The position numbers and the translations under genes were made by a program. From contig JBPBQZ010000018.1 in assembly GCA_050955105.1 (NCBI GenBank), positions 1 to 38,387 on the forward strand: a DNA stretch of 38,387 nucleotides, given 5' to 3'. The stretch's first letter is position 1. Every line of letters starts with the position of its first letter. Positions 1-9,143 of the stretch are shown one piece after another. The DNA is from JBPBQZ01 sp050955105 (GTDB lineage Bacteria > Pseudomonadota > Gammaproteobacteria > Burkholderiales > Burkholderiaceae). Below the pieces are notes generated by a model. That model saw nothing but the letters and a program-made list of their open reading frames with translations. It did no database searches and was not told where the DNA came from.

Positions 1-1
1 C

Positions 2-1090
2 AAGGCCCTGCGTCCGCTGCCCGACAAATTCCACGGCCTGGCCGACCAGGAAGTGCGCTACCGGCAGCGCTATGTCGACCTGATCGTCACGCCCGAGGCG
101 CGCCGTACTTTCGTGGCACGCACCAAGGCGATTTCGTCGATCCGGCAACAGATGTCCAGCGCCGGCTTCCTGGAAGTGGAAACGCCGATGCTGCACCCGA
201 TTCCGGGCGGTGCCGCGGCCAAGCCTTTCGAGACGCATCACAACGCTCTCGACATGCCGATGTTTCTGCGCATCGCGCCCGAGCTGTATTTGAAGCGCCT
301 GATCGTCGGCGGCTTCGATCGCGTGTTCGAAATCAATCGCAACTTCCGTAACGAGGGCGTGTCGCCACGGCACAATCCTGAGTTCACGATGATGGAGTTC
401 TACGCCGCCTTCACCGATTACCGCTGGCTGATGGACTTCACCGAAAATCTGATCCGCCAGGCCGCCATCGACGCGCTGGGTCACGCCACCATCAGTTACC
501 AGGGCAAGACGCTCGATCTGTCGCAGCCCTTCCGTCGCCTGACTATCGTTGCAGCGATTACCACCTATGCGCCGCACTACACCGCGGCACAGTTGACCGA
601 TGCCGCCTTCCTGCGCACGGAACTGAAGCGCTTGGGCGCAGCCCCCGACAGCCCGCCGCTGGCCGGCGCGGGCGTGGGTGCGCTGCAGTTGGCACTGTTC
701 GAGGAGACCGCCGAGTCGCAGCTCTGGGAGCCGACCTATATCGTCGACTATCCGGTGGAAGTGTCGCCACTGGCGCGCGCGTCCGACCAGCATCCGGAGC
801 TGACCGAACGCTTCGAGTTGTTCATCACCGGGCGCGAGATTGCCAATGGCTTTTCGGAATTGAACGATCCGGAAGACCAGGCCGCACGCTTTCGCAAGCA
901 GGCCGAGCAGAAAGAGGCTGGCGACGAGGAAGCCATGTACTATGACGCCGACTACATCAGGGCGCTCGAGTTCGGTATGCCGCCGACTGGCGGCTGCGGC
1001 ATCGGTATCGATCGCCTGGTGATGCTGTTGACCGACAGCGCGAACATCCGCGATGTCATCCTGTTCCCGCACCTGCGACGCGAAGACTAG
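2..1090 (+). CDS. lysS: Lysyl-tRNA synthetase, class II (5' end outside window)
   Basis: This enzyme charges tRNA-Lys with lysine in the cytoplasm. The reading frame is open from base 2, so about 362 C-terminal residues are present out of roughly 505; the missing part is the N-terminal anticodon-binding OB fold and the start. Class II motif 2 is visible as RNEGVSPRHNPEFTMMEF, and motif 3 as GCGIGIDRLVMLLTD followed by the usual LysRS ending IRDVILFPHLR. A MarR-type gene follows 36 bp downstream on the same strand and may be co-transcribed. Nothing in the visible part looks damaged. Confidence 0.97.
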   Translation, partial: KALRPLPDKFHGLADQEVRYRQRYVDLIVTPEARRTFVARTKAISSIRQQMSSAGFLEVETPMLHPIPGGAAAKPFETHHNALDMPMFLRIAPELYLKRLIVGGFDRVFEINRNFRNEGVSPRHNPEFTMMEFYAAFTDYRWLMDFTENLIRQAAIDALGHATISYQGKTLDLSQPFRRLTIVAAITTYAPHYTAAQLTDAAFLRTELKRLGAAPDSPPLAGAGVGALQLALFEETAESQLWEPTYIVDYPVEVSPLARASDQHPELTERFELFITGREIANGFSELNDPEDQAARFRKQAEQKEAGDEEAMYYDADYIRALEFGMPPTGGCGIGIDRLVMLLTDSANIRDVILFPHLRRED

Positions 1091-1126
1091 TGCGCGTGTG
1101 GGGGCGGCGCCTGGGGCATGCAAGCC

Positions 1127-1720
1127 ATGAGTGAAGACGAAGAAGCCCGCTTTGGCTTCCTGATCACCGATGTGGGTCGCCTGACGGGTCGATTGTTCGA
1201 TCAAATCGCCTCCAAGACGATGCAACTCACCCGGGCGCAATGCCGGGTGCTGGTTTATCTGTCGATCAATGGCGGCATCAATCAAGCGCGCTTGGCCGAG
1301 ATGCTGGACATTACGCCGATCGCACTGGCGCGGCTATTAGACCGAATGGCCGATAACGATTGGATCCGCCGCGTCAACGACGCCGACGACCGGCGCATGC
1401 ACCGGCTGTGGCTGACCGACAAGGCAAAAGGCGCATTGCGCCAGGCACGCGCGGTAGGCGACCGGATTCGCGCCGAAGCGTTGGCGGATCTATCGAGCGA
1501 GGAAGGCGAGGTACTGACCGCGCTGCTGCAACGTGTTCGCGCCACGCTCAGCGACTCGCTTGGCAATGCGCACGCTCGCGACGCAGCGGCGTCCGTGACG
1601 CAACTGGCGCTGAAGCAGCGCTCGGCGCGAGCCTCGGTCAAAGGCGTTCGTCCGTCGACGAAGGCCCCCGCCGCCCCGATAAAAGCGCTGCCCGCCGTGC
1701 GGCGCAAGGCGCGCACTTAG
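1127..1720 (+). CDS. MarR-family transcriptional regulator
   Basis: A winged-helix repressor-type protein of about 197 residues. The core has the MarR pattern: a helical start, LTRAQCRVLVYLSINGG, a recognition region ARLAEMLDITPIALARLLDRM, and the wing DADDRRMHRLWLT. After the family domain (about 145 residues) comes a Lys/Arg/Ala-rich tail that may add nonspecific DNA contacts. I chose ATG 1127 because GGGG at 1113-1116 lies 10 bases upstream; the ATG at 1118 is only one base from it. The ligand and target genes cannot be read from the sequence. It follows lysS by 36 bp. Confidence 0.85.
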   Translation: MSEDEEARFGFLITDVGRLTGRLFDQIASKTMQLTRAQCRVLVYLSINGGINQARLAEMLDITPIALARLLDRMADNDWIRRVNDADDRRMHRLWLTDKAKGALRQARAVGDRIRAEALADLSSEEGEVLTALLQRVRATLSDSLGNAHARDAAASVTQLALKQRSARASVKGVRPSTKAPAAPIKALPAVRRKART

Positions 1721-1849
1721 CTCCTCTTTCCGTTTCGGCAGGAATTACCGGTAATTTCTTCTGTTGCGCGCCCAGGTTCTGCCATGGCATCAGCCAAATC
1801 GCTTGGCACGGAACCTGCTGAAAATGGCTACCGAAAATTGGAGCACGAC

Positions 1850-2521
1850 ATGAATTCCCCGAGCACAAATCGTCGGATCCATCCGCTGGTCGCCACAGCA
1901 GCCGGCGCGATCATCCTCGCCTGCGTGGTAGCTATCGCTGCCATGGCCGGGCTATTTTCCAAAGCCGGCAGCAGCAATGCGATCAACGGCCAGACGCAAC
2001 AAGCGCCGGTCGACTCGGCTGCGGCTTCGATGCCGGTGGTTCCTAATCAAGCACCTCCGGCACAGCAGGCGCAAACGGCTCCGCCGCCTCCAGCCTACGT
2101 TCCGCCGGCGCCCGCTGCGCCCGCTGCGCCGGTGATCGCGCAGCAAACGGCGCCAGCCTATGTCGCGCCGCCGCCGATGGCACAAGTGTGCCAAAGCTGC
2201 GGCGTAGTCGAATCGGTGGTGGTCTACCGCCAGGAAGGACACGGCACCGGCATCGGCGCGGTCGGCGGCGCGGTGGCCGGCGGCCTGGTGGGCAATCAGT
2301 TCGGCGGTGGCGGCGGACGCACGGCCATGACCCTATTGGGCGCCGTGGGCGGCGGCTTGGCGGGCAATTCGGTCGAGCGGCACTTGCGCAGCGAAACCAC
2401 TTACAGCGTGCGGGTGCGGCTCGAGACCGGCCATTATCGTACGTTCAGTTTCCGCAATCCGCCGCCTTTTGCGCGCGGCCAGCGGGTTCGCATCGAACAC
2501 GGTGGGCTCGCCGCCGCCTAA
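1850..2521 (+). CDS. Glycine-zipper 2TM-domain envelope protein
   Basis: A protein of 223 residues. An N-terminal membrane anchor (about residues 16-38, rich in Ala, Ile and Val) is followed by a Pro/Ala/Gln linker. Then comes a CQSCG pair and a glycine-zipper segment with repeated GAVGGAVAGGLVGNQ-type small-residue helices, as in Rickettsia 17-kDa antigen and SlyB-like proteins. These domains sit in the envelope and are thought to act in integrity or oligomerisation; the specific role is unknown. ATG 1850 is preferred over an in-frame ATG at 1784 because it has GGAG about six bases upstream and gives a sensible membrane start. It converges with the isc operon end. Confidence 0.75.
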   Translation: MNSPSTNRRIHPLVATAAGAIILACVVAIAAMAGLFSKAGSSNAINGQTQQAPVDSAAASMPVVPNQAPPAQQAQTAPPPPAYVPPAPAAPAAPVIAQQTAPAYVAPPPMAQVCQSCGVVESVVVYRQEGHGTGIGAVGGAVAGGLVGNQFGGGGGRTAMTLLGAVGGGLAGNSVERHLRSETTYSVRVRLETGHYRTFSFRNPPPFARGQRVRIEHGGLAAA

Positions 2522-2563
2522 AGTCTCTGAAACTCGAGGTCTGCCGCAGGCGAGCTCACCTCA

Positions 2564-2758
2564 CTAATCGGCTTCCTCGATCCATGCCGCCTGGATCGCC
2601 TCGAGAATTTTCTCGTTCGATCGGGCGGCATCGTCGTCGAAGCCGTCCAACGCGCAAATCCAGCCGTGCAGATCGGTGAATCGCACATATTGAGGATCGA
2701 CGTCTGGATGCGCTTCGGTTAGCGCAATCGCGATGTCCGTCGTGTCGGTCCATTTCAT
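2564..2758 (-). CDS. iscX: IscX, Fe-S assembly accessory protein
   Basis: A 64-residue acidic protein, the usual IscX length. It contains the family pattern MKWTDT near the start, then DVDPQYVRFTDLHGW and a run of acidic residues (DGFDDD). IscX binds IscS and iron and tunes the rate of cluster building. Its ATG shares one base with the TGA stop of fdx (TGATG), so the two are translationally coupled. It is the last gene of the isc operon. Confidence 0.93.
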   Translation of the reverse strand: MKWTDTTDIAIALTEAHPDVDPQYVRFTDLHGWICALDGFDDDAARSNEKILEAIQAAWIEEAD

Positions 2759-3099
2759 CAGTGCGTTTCCTTCGCATGATTGATCGAGTAGCGCGGAATC
2801 TCCACCACCAGATCGGTGTCCGGCAGCACTAGCGCCTGGCATGACAGGCGCGAAGTGGGTTCCAGTCCCCAGGCCTTGTCGAGCAAGTCCTCCTCATCGT
2901 CCTCGGCCGGCTCCAGCGCATCGAAGCCCTCGCGAATGACAATATGGCAGGTCGTGCACGCGCAGGATTTCTCGCATGCGTGCTCGATCTCAACGCCATG
3001 ATCCAAGAGATTGTCGCAGATGCTGCGCCCCACTTCCGCATCGATTACAGCGCCCTCGGGACACAATTCAACGTGCGGCAGTACCACGATTTGAGACAT
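2758..3099 (-). CDS. fdx: ISC-type [2Fe-2S] ferredoxin
   Basis: A 113-residue adrenodoxin-type ferredoxin that supplies electrons for cluster assembly on IscU. The cluster ligands are visible: C42, C48 and C51 in the segment EHACEKSCACTTCH, and C87 in SRLSCQ. Position 46 is also cysteine, as in other ISC ferredoxins. It sits 20 bp downstream of hscA and overlaps iscX by one base. Confidence 0.96.
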   Translation of the reverse strand: MSQIVVLPHVELCPEGAVIDAEVGRSICDNLLDHGVEIEHACEKSCACTTCHIVIREGFDALEPAEDDEEDLLDKAWGLEPTSRLSCQALVLPDTDLVVEIPRYSINHAKETH

Positions 3100-3119
3100 T
3101 CCTTAACCCCAGTGTGCGC

Positions 3120-4979
3120 TCAGTCCATCTCGTCGATGGCGCGCCCGGCCAATGCCGAGCGAATGCTTTTATTCATACGGCGTCCGGCAAATTCGTCGGT
3201 GCTCGCCGCCAACTGCTTGACGGCTTCTTCGATCGCCACGGCATCGTTACCGGCCGCTACGCGTCGCAGCAATTCGGACGCCTGCGCGATAGCCGCCCGA
3301 TCGGCCTCGTCAAGCAACTCGGGATCGGCTTGCATCGCGGCCGCCGTGGCGTCCAGCAGCCGGCCGGCGTCGACCTGCGCCTCGCGCAATGCGCGCGCCT
3401 GCATGTCGCTGGCGGCCGACGCGAAGCTCTGTTCCAACATCGACGCGATCTCGTCGTCAGCCAGGCCATATGAGGGCTTGACGACCACCGAAGCCTCGAT
3501 ATTGGAACCGGTCTCCACCGCGGACACCGACAACAATCCGTCGGCATCCACCTGATAGGTGACGCGTATGCGAGCGGCGCCCGCCACCATCGGCGGTATG
3601 CCGCGCAATTCGAAGCGCGCCAGTGAACGACAATCGCTGGCCAGTTCGCGTTCGCCTTGCACGACGTGGATGGCCATTGCCGTCTGGCCATCCTTGAAGG
3701 TGGTGAATTCCTGCGCGCGTGCGACGGGAATGGTCGAATTGCGCGGGATGATCTTCTCGGCCAGGCCACCCATCGTCTCGACCCCGAGCGACAGCGGAAT
3801 GACATCGAGCAACAACCAGTCGTCATCGCCCCTGCCGTTGCCGGCCAGAATATCGGCTTGAATCGCCGCGCCGATCGCCACCACCTTGTCGGGATCGATA
3901 TCCACCAGCGGCGGCTTGCCGAATAATCCTTCAACCGCGCGCCGCACGATCGGCATCCGCGTCGCGCCGCCTACCAGCACCACACCGGTCACGTCCTCGA
4001 CACCCACCTTCGCATCGCGCAGGGCTTTGCGGGTCAGCGCCAGCGTGCGACCGATCAAGCCTTCGGTAATCTCGGCGAAGCGCGCGCCGTCGATGGTTGC
4101 GCTCAGGTTGCGGCCATCGGCCAAGGTAGCTTGTAGGGTAGCTTGCTGCTGCTCGGTCAGCGCTTCCTTGGCATCGCGCGCGCGATCGAGCAGTTGGCGC
4201 AGGTCTTCCGGCGAATCAATCGAAACGCCGACGGCGCGCAACGCCTCGTTCAGCAGCGCGCGATCAAAATCGTCGCCGCCCAGCGCCGTGTCACCGCCGG
4301 TCGCCATCACTTCGAATACGCCGCGTGTAAGACGCAGCACCGAAAGATCGAAGGTTCCGCCGCCCAGATCGTAAACCGCGTAAATGCCTTCGGAGCCATG
4401 ATCCAGACCGTAGGCAATCGCCGCGGCGGTCGGCTCATTGAGCAATCGCAACACGTTCAGGCCTGCCAGGCGCGCGGCATCCTTGGTGGCTTGCCGTTGC
4501 GCGTCGTCGAAATAGGCGGGCACCGTGACCACCGCGCCCACCAGGTCCTGGCCCAGCGTATCTTCGGCGCGCTGCCGCAGTACCGCGAGGATCTCCGCCG
4601 ATACCTCGACCGGGCTGCGCGGGCCATCGGCCGTCTGAATGCGCAACATGCCGGGCGCTTCATCGATCTGATAAGGCAAGTCGGCCGGCAAGTCGGCCTT
4701 GGCGCGGCCCATCAGGCGCTTCACCGAGACGATGGTATTGCGCGGGTCGGCAGCCGCCTCGGCCTTCGCCTGGCGACCGATGCGCCGTCCGCCACCGGGC
4801 AGATAACGGACCACCGACGGCAACAGCGAATCGCCATCGGCATCGGGCAGCACGTCGGGAATGCCGTTGCGAACGGCCGCCACCAACGAGTGCGTGGTAC
4901 CCAGATCGATGCCCACCGCCACGCGTCGTTCGTGCGGCGCGGGCGCCATGCCCGGTTCGGAAATTTGGAGGAGTGCCAT
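3120..4979 (-). CDS. hscA: HscA, Hsp70-type chaperone for IscU
   Basis: A 619-residue Hsp70 paralogue. The ATPase phosphate-binding loop GIDLGTTHSLVA is at about residues 23-34, and the second signature YDLGGGTFDLSVL is near residue 200. The C-terminal substrate domain is complete. HscA binds the LPPVK motif of IscU and, with HscB, drives cluster release to acceptors. That motif is present in the IscU encoded here. The gene starts at ATG 4979, with a 73-bp gap to hscB upstream. Confidence 0.97.
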   Translation of the reverse strand: MALLQISEPGMAPAPHERRVAVGIDLGTTHSLVAAVRNGIPDVLPDADGDSLLPSVVRYLPGGGRRIGRQAKAEAAADPRNTIVSVKRLMGRAKADLPADLPYQIDEAPGMLRIQTADGPRSPVEVSAEILAVLRQRAEDTLGQDLVGAVVTVPAYFDDAQRQATKDAARLAGLNVLRLLNEPTAAAIAYGLDHGSEGIYAVYDLGGGTFDLSVLRLTRGVFEVMATGGDTALGGDDFDRALLNEALRAVGVSIDSPEDLRQLLDRARDAKEALTEQQQATLQATLADGRNLSATIDGARFAEITEGLIGRTLALTRKALRDAKVGVEDVTGVVLVGGATRMPIVRRAVEGLFGKPPLVDIDPDKVVAIGAAIQADILAGNGRGDDDWLLLDVIPLSLGVETMGGLAEKIIPRNSTIPVARAQEFTTFKDGQTAMAIHVVQGERELASDCRSLARFELRGIPPMVAGAARIRVTYQVDADGLLSVSAVETGSNIEASVVVKPSYGLADDEIASMLEQSFASAASDMQARALREAQVDAGRLLDATAAAMQADPELLDEADRAAIAQASELLRRVAAGNDAVAIEEAVKQLAASTDEFAGRRMNKSIRSALAGRAIDEMD

Positions 4980-5052
4980 ATTCAGTTCAAAGTGCGATGA
5001 GGATGCGAGCAGCGCGCGCCGCGCGCGTGGGCGGGGCCACTAGCTAGCCGTA

Positions 5053-5592
5053 TCAAGCGTTGTCCACAAGACGTTCGCGCTGCGTCTCGACCGCTTCGGC
5101 AACCCGGTCGATAAACAGCAACTCGCGCACGGTCTCGGCGGCCGGCTGGTCGGCGCCGCTATCGAGCCAGCCGGGCAGCTTTTCCAGCCTGATACGGCGC
5201 GCGTCAGCCAATTCGGCGGCGATTTCCGCCAGCGCCCTTTCATTGCGCGCAGCCGCCGCGTCGTCGATGCTCTCGCGCCACTCGATCTGTTGCATCAAAA
5301 AAGCGGGATCCATCGCGGTACTGGTTTCGGCACGCGTATCGATGCCACGCAGTTGCAACAAGTAGACGGCCCGACGCAGCGGCTCGCGCAGCACCCGATA
5401 GGCTTCGTTGACACGTGCCGCCCATTGCATGGCGATGCGTTTTTGCGCGTCGCCGGCACTCGCGAAACGGTCGGGGTGCACGCGCGCCTGCACCGCCCGG
5501 TAGGCGGTCTCGAGTGCTTGCGGGTCGACATCGAAAGCGCGAGCCAGACCGAACAGCGCGAAATGATCGTCGTCGGATGCAGGGATATTCAT
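5053..5592 (-). CDS. hscB: HscB, J-domain co-chaperone of HscA
   Basis: A 179-residue protein. The N-terminal J domain carries the HPD tripeptide at residues 39-41 (ARVHPDRF), needed to trigger HscA ATPase. The C-terminal helical part binds IscU. I start it at ATG 5592 (MNIPASDDDHFALFGL), because this matches the family's first helix. The frame stays open upstream to 5760 but that stretch is Arg-rich and not family-like. The 185-bp gap to iscA holds no gene I can support. Confidence 0.95.
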   Translation of the reverse strand: MNIPASDDDHFALFGLARAFDVDPQALETAYRAVQARVHPDRFASAGDAQKRIAMQWAARVNEAYRVLREPLRRAVYLLQLRGIDTRAETSTAMDPAFLMQQIEWRESIDDAAAARNERALAEIAAELADARRIRLEKLPGWLDSGADQPAAETVRELLFIDRVAEAVETQRERLVDNA

Positions 5593-5777
5593 GAGCGAAA
5601 CAATCGGAAGACGGCGAACCTTGGATATGGCGGCAAATAAACTAACAGCCCGACGGGCACGATCGACGAGACGGGGTTCAACCGCGTAACGCCTCCAGCA
5701 ACAAAAAGGCGGCTTGGCGCCGCCCCGATGTTGCCGGTTAGCGCGCCCAAGCCCAGGCACGCTACCGGAAAGGACTG

Positions 5778-6101
5778 TCAGACCCGGAACGACTCACCGC
5801 ATCCGCATTCGTCGCGAACATTCGGATTATTGAACTTGAAGCCTTCATTCAGGCCTTCGCGGGCGAAATCCAGTTCGGTACCGTCGATATACGAAAGACT
5901 TTTCGGATCGACGATAACCTTTACGCCGAAACTTTCGAAAATTTGGTCTTCCGCGTGCAGTTCATCGACGTACTCGAGCTTGTACGCAAGACCCGAGCAG
6001 CCCGTGGTTCGCACGCCAAGACGCAGACCCACGCCCTTGCCGCGACGACTCAAAAACTTCTCGACGTGGCGCGCCGCCTTTTCAGTCAATGTGATAGCCA
6101 T
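5778..6101 (-). CDS. iscA: IscA, A-type Fe-S carrier
   Basis: A 107-residue A-type carrier that accepts clusters from IscU/HscAB and passes them on. The three conserved cysteines are C35 (TTGCSG) and C99/C101 (ECGCGESF). Length and spacing match the family. It lies 18 bp downstream of iscU in the same operon. Confidence 0.96.
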   Translation of the reverse strand: MAITLTEKAARHVEKFLSRRGKGVGLRLGVRTTGCSGLAYKLEYVDELHAEDQIFESFGVKVIVDPKSLSYIDGTELDFAREGLNEGFKFNNPNVRDECGCGESFRV

Positions 6102-6119
6102 ACGCTTTTGCCTTTTGCT

Positions 6120-6554
6120 TTACGCCGCGTGCGCGGCCCGCGGCCCCGCATCCACCGAGGACTGTTCGCTCGCGCCGCCCGTACGCTTGCGATAGTCTTC
6201 AACCGCCGCCTTGATCGCGTCTTCCGCGAGAATCGAGCAATGGATCTTCACCGGCGGCAGCGCCAATTCCTCGGCGATATGCGAGTTCTTGATATTGAGC
6301 GCCTCGTCCAGTGATTTGCCCTTCACCCACTCGGTTACCAGCGAACTCGAAGCAATCGCCGAGCCGCAACCGTAGGTTTTGAATTTCGCGTCTTCGATAA
6401 TGCCATTTTCATTGACGCGGATCTGCAGCTTCATGACGTCGCCGCAGGCCGGCGCGCCTACCATGCCGGTGCCGATGCCACTTTCGTCCTTGCCAAACGA
6501 ACCGACATTGCGAGGATTTTCGTAATGATCGAGCACTTTATCGCTGTAAGCCAT
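6120..6554 (-). CDS. iscU: IscU, Fe-S cluster scaffold
   Basis: The scaffold on which clusters are built from sulfur delivered by IscS. Ligands C37 (APACGD), C63 (YGCGS) and C106 (KIHCSI) are present, and LPPVK at residues 99-103 is the HscA recognition site. At 144 residues it is longer than the usual ~128; the extra 16 or so form an Ala/Ser-rich C-terminal tail without known function. It sits 15 bp after iscS. Confidence 0.97.
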   Translation of the reverse strand: MAYSDKVLDHYENPRNVGSFGKDESGIGTGMVGAPACGDVMKLQIRVNENGIIEDAKFKTYGCGSAIASSSLVTEWVKGKSLDEALNIKNSHIAEELALPPVKIHCSILAEDAIKAAVEDYRKRTGGASEQSSVDAGPRAAHAA

Positions 6555-6569
6555 TTTGACGCTCCTTAT

Positions 6570-7793
6570 TCAGTGTGCAGCCCACTGGATCGAATTCAGA
6601 TCGATCCCGTCCTTGTACATGTCCCACAGCGGCGACAAATCGCGCAGCTTGGCAATCTTGTTTTTCAGCAGATTCACGACGTAGTCGACTTCTTGCTCAG
6701 TCGTGAAGCGACCCAGCGTAAAGCGGATCGAGCTATGCGCCAATTCGTCGTTGCGACCCAATGCGCGCAGCACGTAAGACGGTTCGAGCGAAGCCGAAGT
6801 ACAGGCCGATCCCGATGAAACCGCCACGTCTTTCACCGCCATGATCAGCGATTCGCCTTCGACGTAATTGAAGCTGACGTTCAGGTTGTGCGGCACCCGA
6901 TGATCCATGTCACCGTTGACATAGATCTCTTCCATTTCAGACAAGCCGGCCAACAGACGGTCGCGCAACACGCGAATGCGCTCGTTTTCGACTGCCATTT
7001 CTTCTTTCGCCAGCCGGAACGACTCACCCATGCCAACAATTTGATGCGGCGCCAAAGTGCCCGAGCGCATGCCGCGTTCGTGACCGCCACCGTGCATCTG
7101 CGCTTCAATGCGAATGCGCGGTTTGCGCCGTACGAATAGCGCACCGATACCCTTCGGGCCGTAGGTTTTGTGCGCGCTGAACGACATCAAATCAACCTTC
7201 AGCGTCGCCAGGTCGATATTCACCTTGCCCGTGGCCTGCGCCGCATCGACGTGAAAAACAATCTTCTTTTCGCGGCAGATCTCACCGATGGTGGCAATGT
7301 CCTGCACCACGCCGATCTCGTTGTTGACGAGCATTACCGATACCAGAATCGTGTCGGGGCGAATCGCCGCGCGCAACACATCCAGATCAAGCAGCCCGTC
7401 GTCACGCACATCAAGATAAGTAACTTCAAAACCATCGCGCTCGAGCTCGCGGCAAGTATCCAGCACCGCCTTGTGCTCGGTTTTAACCGTGATCAGATGA
7501 CGACCGCGTTCCTTGTAGAAATGCGCGGCACCCTTGATCGCGAGGTTGTCCGATTCGGTAGCGCCTGAAGTCCAGATAATTTCACGCGGATCGCAATTGA
7601 CCAGCGCGGCAACTTGTTCGCGCGCCTCCTCAACTGCCTGTTCAGCGCTCCAGCCATAAGAATGGCTGCGCGAAGCGGGATTACCGAATTGCTCGCGCAA
7701 ATACGGAATCATTTTGTCGACGACGCGCGGATCTATCGGCGTGGTCGCGCTGTAGTCCATGTAAATCGGCAGGTGAGGAACTGCGTAATCCAT
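6570..7793 (-). CDS. iscS: IscS, cysteine desulfurase
   Basis: A PLP enzyme that removes sulfur from cysteine and delivers it to IscU and to tRNA-modifying partners. The PLP lysine is K209 (FSAHKTYGPKG), the PLP-contact aspartate lies in HVDAAQATGK, and the persulfide cysteine is C331 in the mobile loop SSGSACTSASLEPSYV. Its 407 residues match group I IscS. It is the first structural gene after iscR (38 bp gap). Confidence 0.98.
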   Translation of the reverse strand: MDYAVPHLPIYMDYSATTPIDPRVVDKMIPYLREQFGNPASRSHSYGWSAEQAVEEAREQVAALVNCDPREIIWTSGATESDNLAIKGAAHFYKERGRHLITVKTEHKAVLDTCRELERDGFEVTYLDVRDDGLLDLDVLRAAIRPDTILVSVMLVNNEIGVVQDIATIGEICREKKIVFHVDAAQATGKVNIDLATLKVDLMSFSAHKTYGPKGIGALFVRRKPRIRIEAQMHGGGHERGMRSGTLAPHQIVGMGESFRLAKEEMAVENERIRVLRDRLLAGLSEMEEIYVNGDMDHRVPHNLNVSFNYVEGESLIMAVKDVAVSSGSACTSASLEPSYVLRALGRNDELAHSSIRFTLGRFTTEQEVDYVVNLLKNKIAKLRDLSPLWDMYKDGIDLNSIQWAAH

Positions 7794-7831
7794 TATTTGC
7801 TCCGAACAATATCCGCGATGCGTACAACTAC

Positions 7832-8365
7832 TCAGGAACGCGCCAGATTGAAAACCGAATTTGCGACGACCGGGGTGGCCGGCGGCACTGCGCGCTCGGG
7901 CGCCGGCTCGGCGCGATGGCCATGCAGCACCACCGATTTTTCCTCGCGGCCGCGTTGCTGATCAACCAAATCGCGCAGCGAAACCGAGTCGAGATATTCG
8001 ACCATCTTCTGATTCAGCGTCGACCACAGGTCGTGCGTCATGCAGTGACCGTCGATTTGCTTGGTGCCGTCGCAAGCGCCTTTGCCACCGCACTGCGTCG
8101 CATCCAGCGGCTCGTCCACCGCGATGATGATGTCGGCCACCGTGACACTCTCGGCACGGCGCGCCAGATGGTAACCTCCGCCCGGCCCGCGCACGCTTTC
8201 AACAATCTCGTGGCGCCGCAATTTCCCGAACAGCTGTTCGAGATAGGACAGAGAAATGTGCTGCCGCTGGCTGATGCCTGCGAGCGTTACCGGCCCATGC
8301 TCCTGGCGCATCGCCAGATCGATCATGGCCGTGACGGCAAAGCGGCCCTTCGTGGTGAGTCTCAT
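7832..8365 (-). CDS. iscR: IscR, Fe-S-sensing Rrf2-family regulator
   Basis: A 177-residue Rrf2 winged-helix regulator that represses its own operon when it carries a [2Fe-2S] cluster. The N-terminus MRLTTKGRFAVTAM is the family hallmark. Cluster ligands are C92, C98, C108 and H111; the loop between the second and third cysteine is four residues longer than in E. coli. I start it at ATG 8365. The frame stays open to 8428, but that stretch lies inside the operator and promoter. Two IscR type 1 sites lie directly upstream. Confidence 0.96.
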   Translation of the reverse strand: MRLTTKGRFAVTAMIDLAMRQEHGPVTLAGISQRQHISLSYLEQLFGKLRRHEIVESVRGPGGGYHLARRAESVTVADIIIAVDEPLDATQCGGKGACDGTKQIDGHCMTHDLWSTLNQKMVEYLDSVSLRDLVDQQRGREEKSVVLHGHRAEPAPERAVPPATPVVANSVFNLARS

Positions 8366-8374
8366 AAGGCGGTA

Positions 8375-8426
8375 ATTCTCGATGATTTTTGTCAAGTATA
8401 TATAGTCGACTGAATTAGTCAAGTAC
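8375..8426 (-). promoter_or_regulatory. isc operon promoter with two tandem IscR type 1 operators
   Basis: On the minus strand a sigma70-like promoter has -35 TTGACT (8417-8422) and -10 TATACT (8395-8400), with a 16-bp spacer. The type 1 IscR consensus ATASYYGACTRWWWYAGTCRRSTAT matches at 8402-8426 in 24 of 25 positions and at 8375-8399 in 21 of 25 (my manual alignment). The upstream site covers the -35 and spacer; the downstream site covers the -10 and transcription start. This paired layout resembles that of E. coli iscR. Confidence 0.85.
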
Positions 8427-8602
8427 ACCGGGCTTCGTCGAGCACGAAGACTACCACCGCCTCAAATCCCGCGTCCCCGTGGGGTTTTTGTGTGCGTCGA
8501 CGGGCGCGTGCGGGCGTCGGCGAGGCGGCAGGACACTTGCTTATACTGAGTCGTACCCGCGCGACGGCATCGCGCGGCAAAGTTTTCCATAGGATCTGCA
8601 AA

Positions 8603-9118
8603 ATGAAACGAATCAGATGCGTGGCAGGAATTACCGCCGTTCTCGGCCTCGCCGGCTGTGTAGCTTATCCAGCCGGTCCCTACTATTCGTCTGGATACGC
8701 TGTGGACAGCGGTGCTTATGGCGGTGGTTACCCAGCGGGCGGATATGTCGTCGAGCAGGAGCCGGCCTATGTCTATGGCTCGCCCGGATGGTATGGGCGG
8801 CCGGGGCCCGGGTATCCACGCGACTATCGTGGGCCGCGAGACGACGGCTATCGTGGTCGTGGGCCTGACCGCGACGCGGGTCGACCCGGCGCGGGACGCG
8901 GACCGGACGGGAATGGCGGCGGTCCGCGGTCCGGCCCGGGCCGTGGGCCTGATGGCAATGCCGGAGGCCGCCCGGGACCGGGCGGCAATCCGGGCGGCGG
9001 CGGCCCCCGCCCCGTTGGACCCTCGGCTGGTGGAAGGCCCGCGGGCGGCAACGGCATCGGCGTGCCGGGCAGCGGTCGCGGCCCGGGCGACGGCTTCAGC
9101 GCGCAACAAAATCGTTAG
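8603..9118 (+). CDS. Gly/Pro-rich lipoprotein
   Basis: A 171-residue secreted protein. A signal peptide ends in the lipobox LAGC with C19 as the likely lipidated residue. A Tyr/Gly segment (PYYSSGYAVDSGAYGGGY) follows, then a low-complexity tail of Arg, Gly, Pro and Asp built from repeats such as GRGPDGN. ATG 8603 is chosen because it gives a proper lipoprotein signal. A possible -10 TATACT lies at 8542-8547. Function is unknown; the extreme composition suggests an unstructured envelope-associated tail. Confidence 0.75.
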   Translation: MKRIRCVAGITAVLGLAGCVAYPAGPYYSSGYAVDSGAYGGGYPAGGYVVEQEPAYVYGSPGWYGRPGPGYPRDYRGPRDDGYRGRGPDRDAGRPGAGRGPDGNGGGPRSGPGRGPDGNAGGRPGPGGNPGGGGPRPVGPSAGGRPAGGNGIGVPGSGRGPGDGFSAQQNR

Positions 9119-9143
9119 TCAGTGAGGGAGACGGCAGCCGCGC

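Noticed and set aside
5593..5760. N-terminal extension of the HscB frame
   Set aside because: The extension is Arg-rich and unlike the family; ATG 5592 gives the standard J-domain start.
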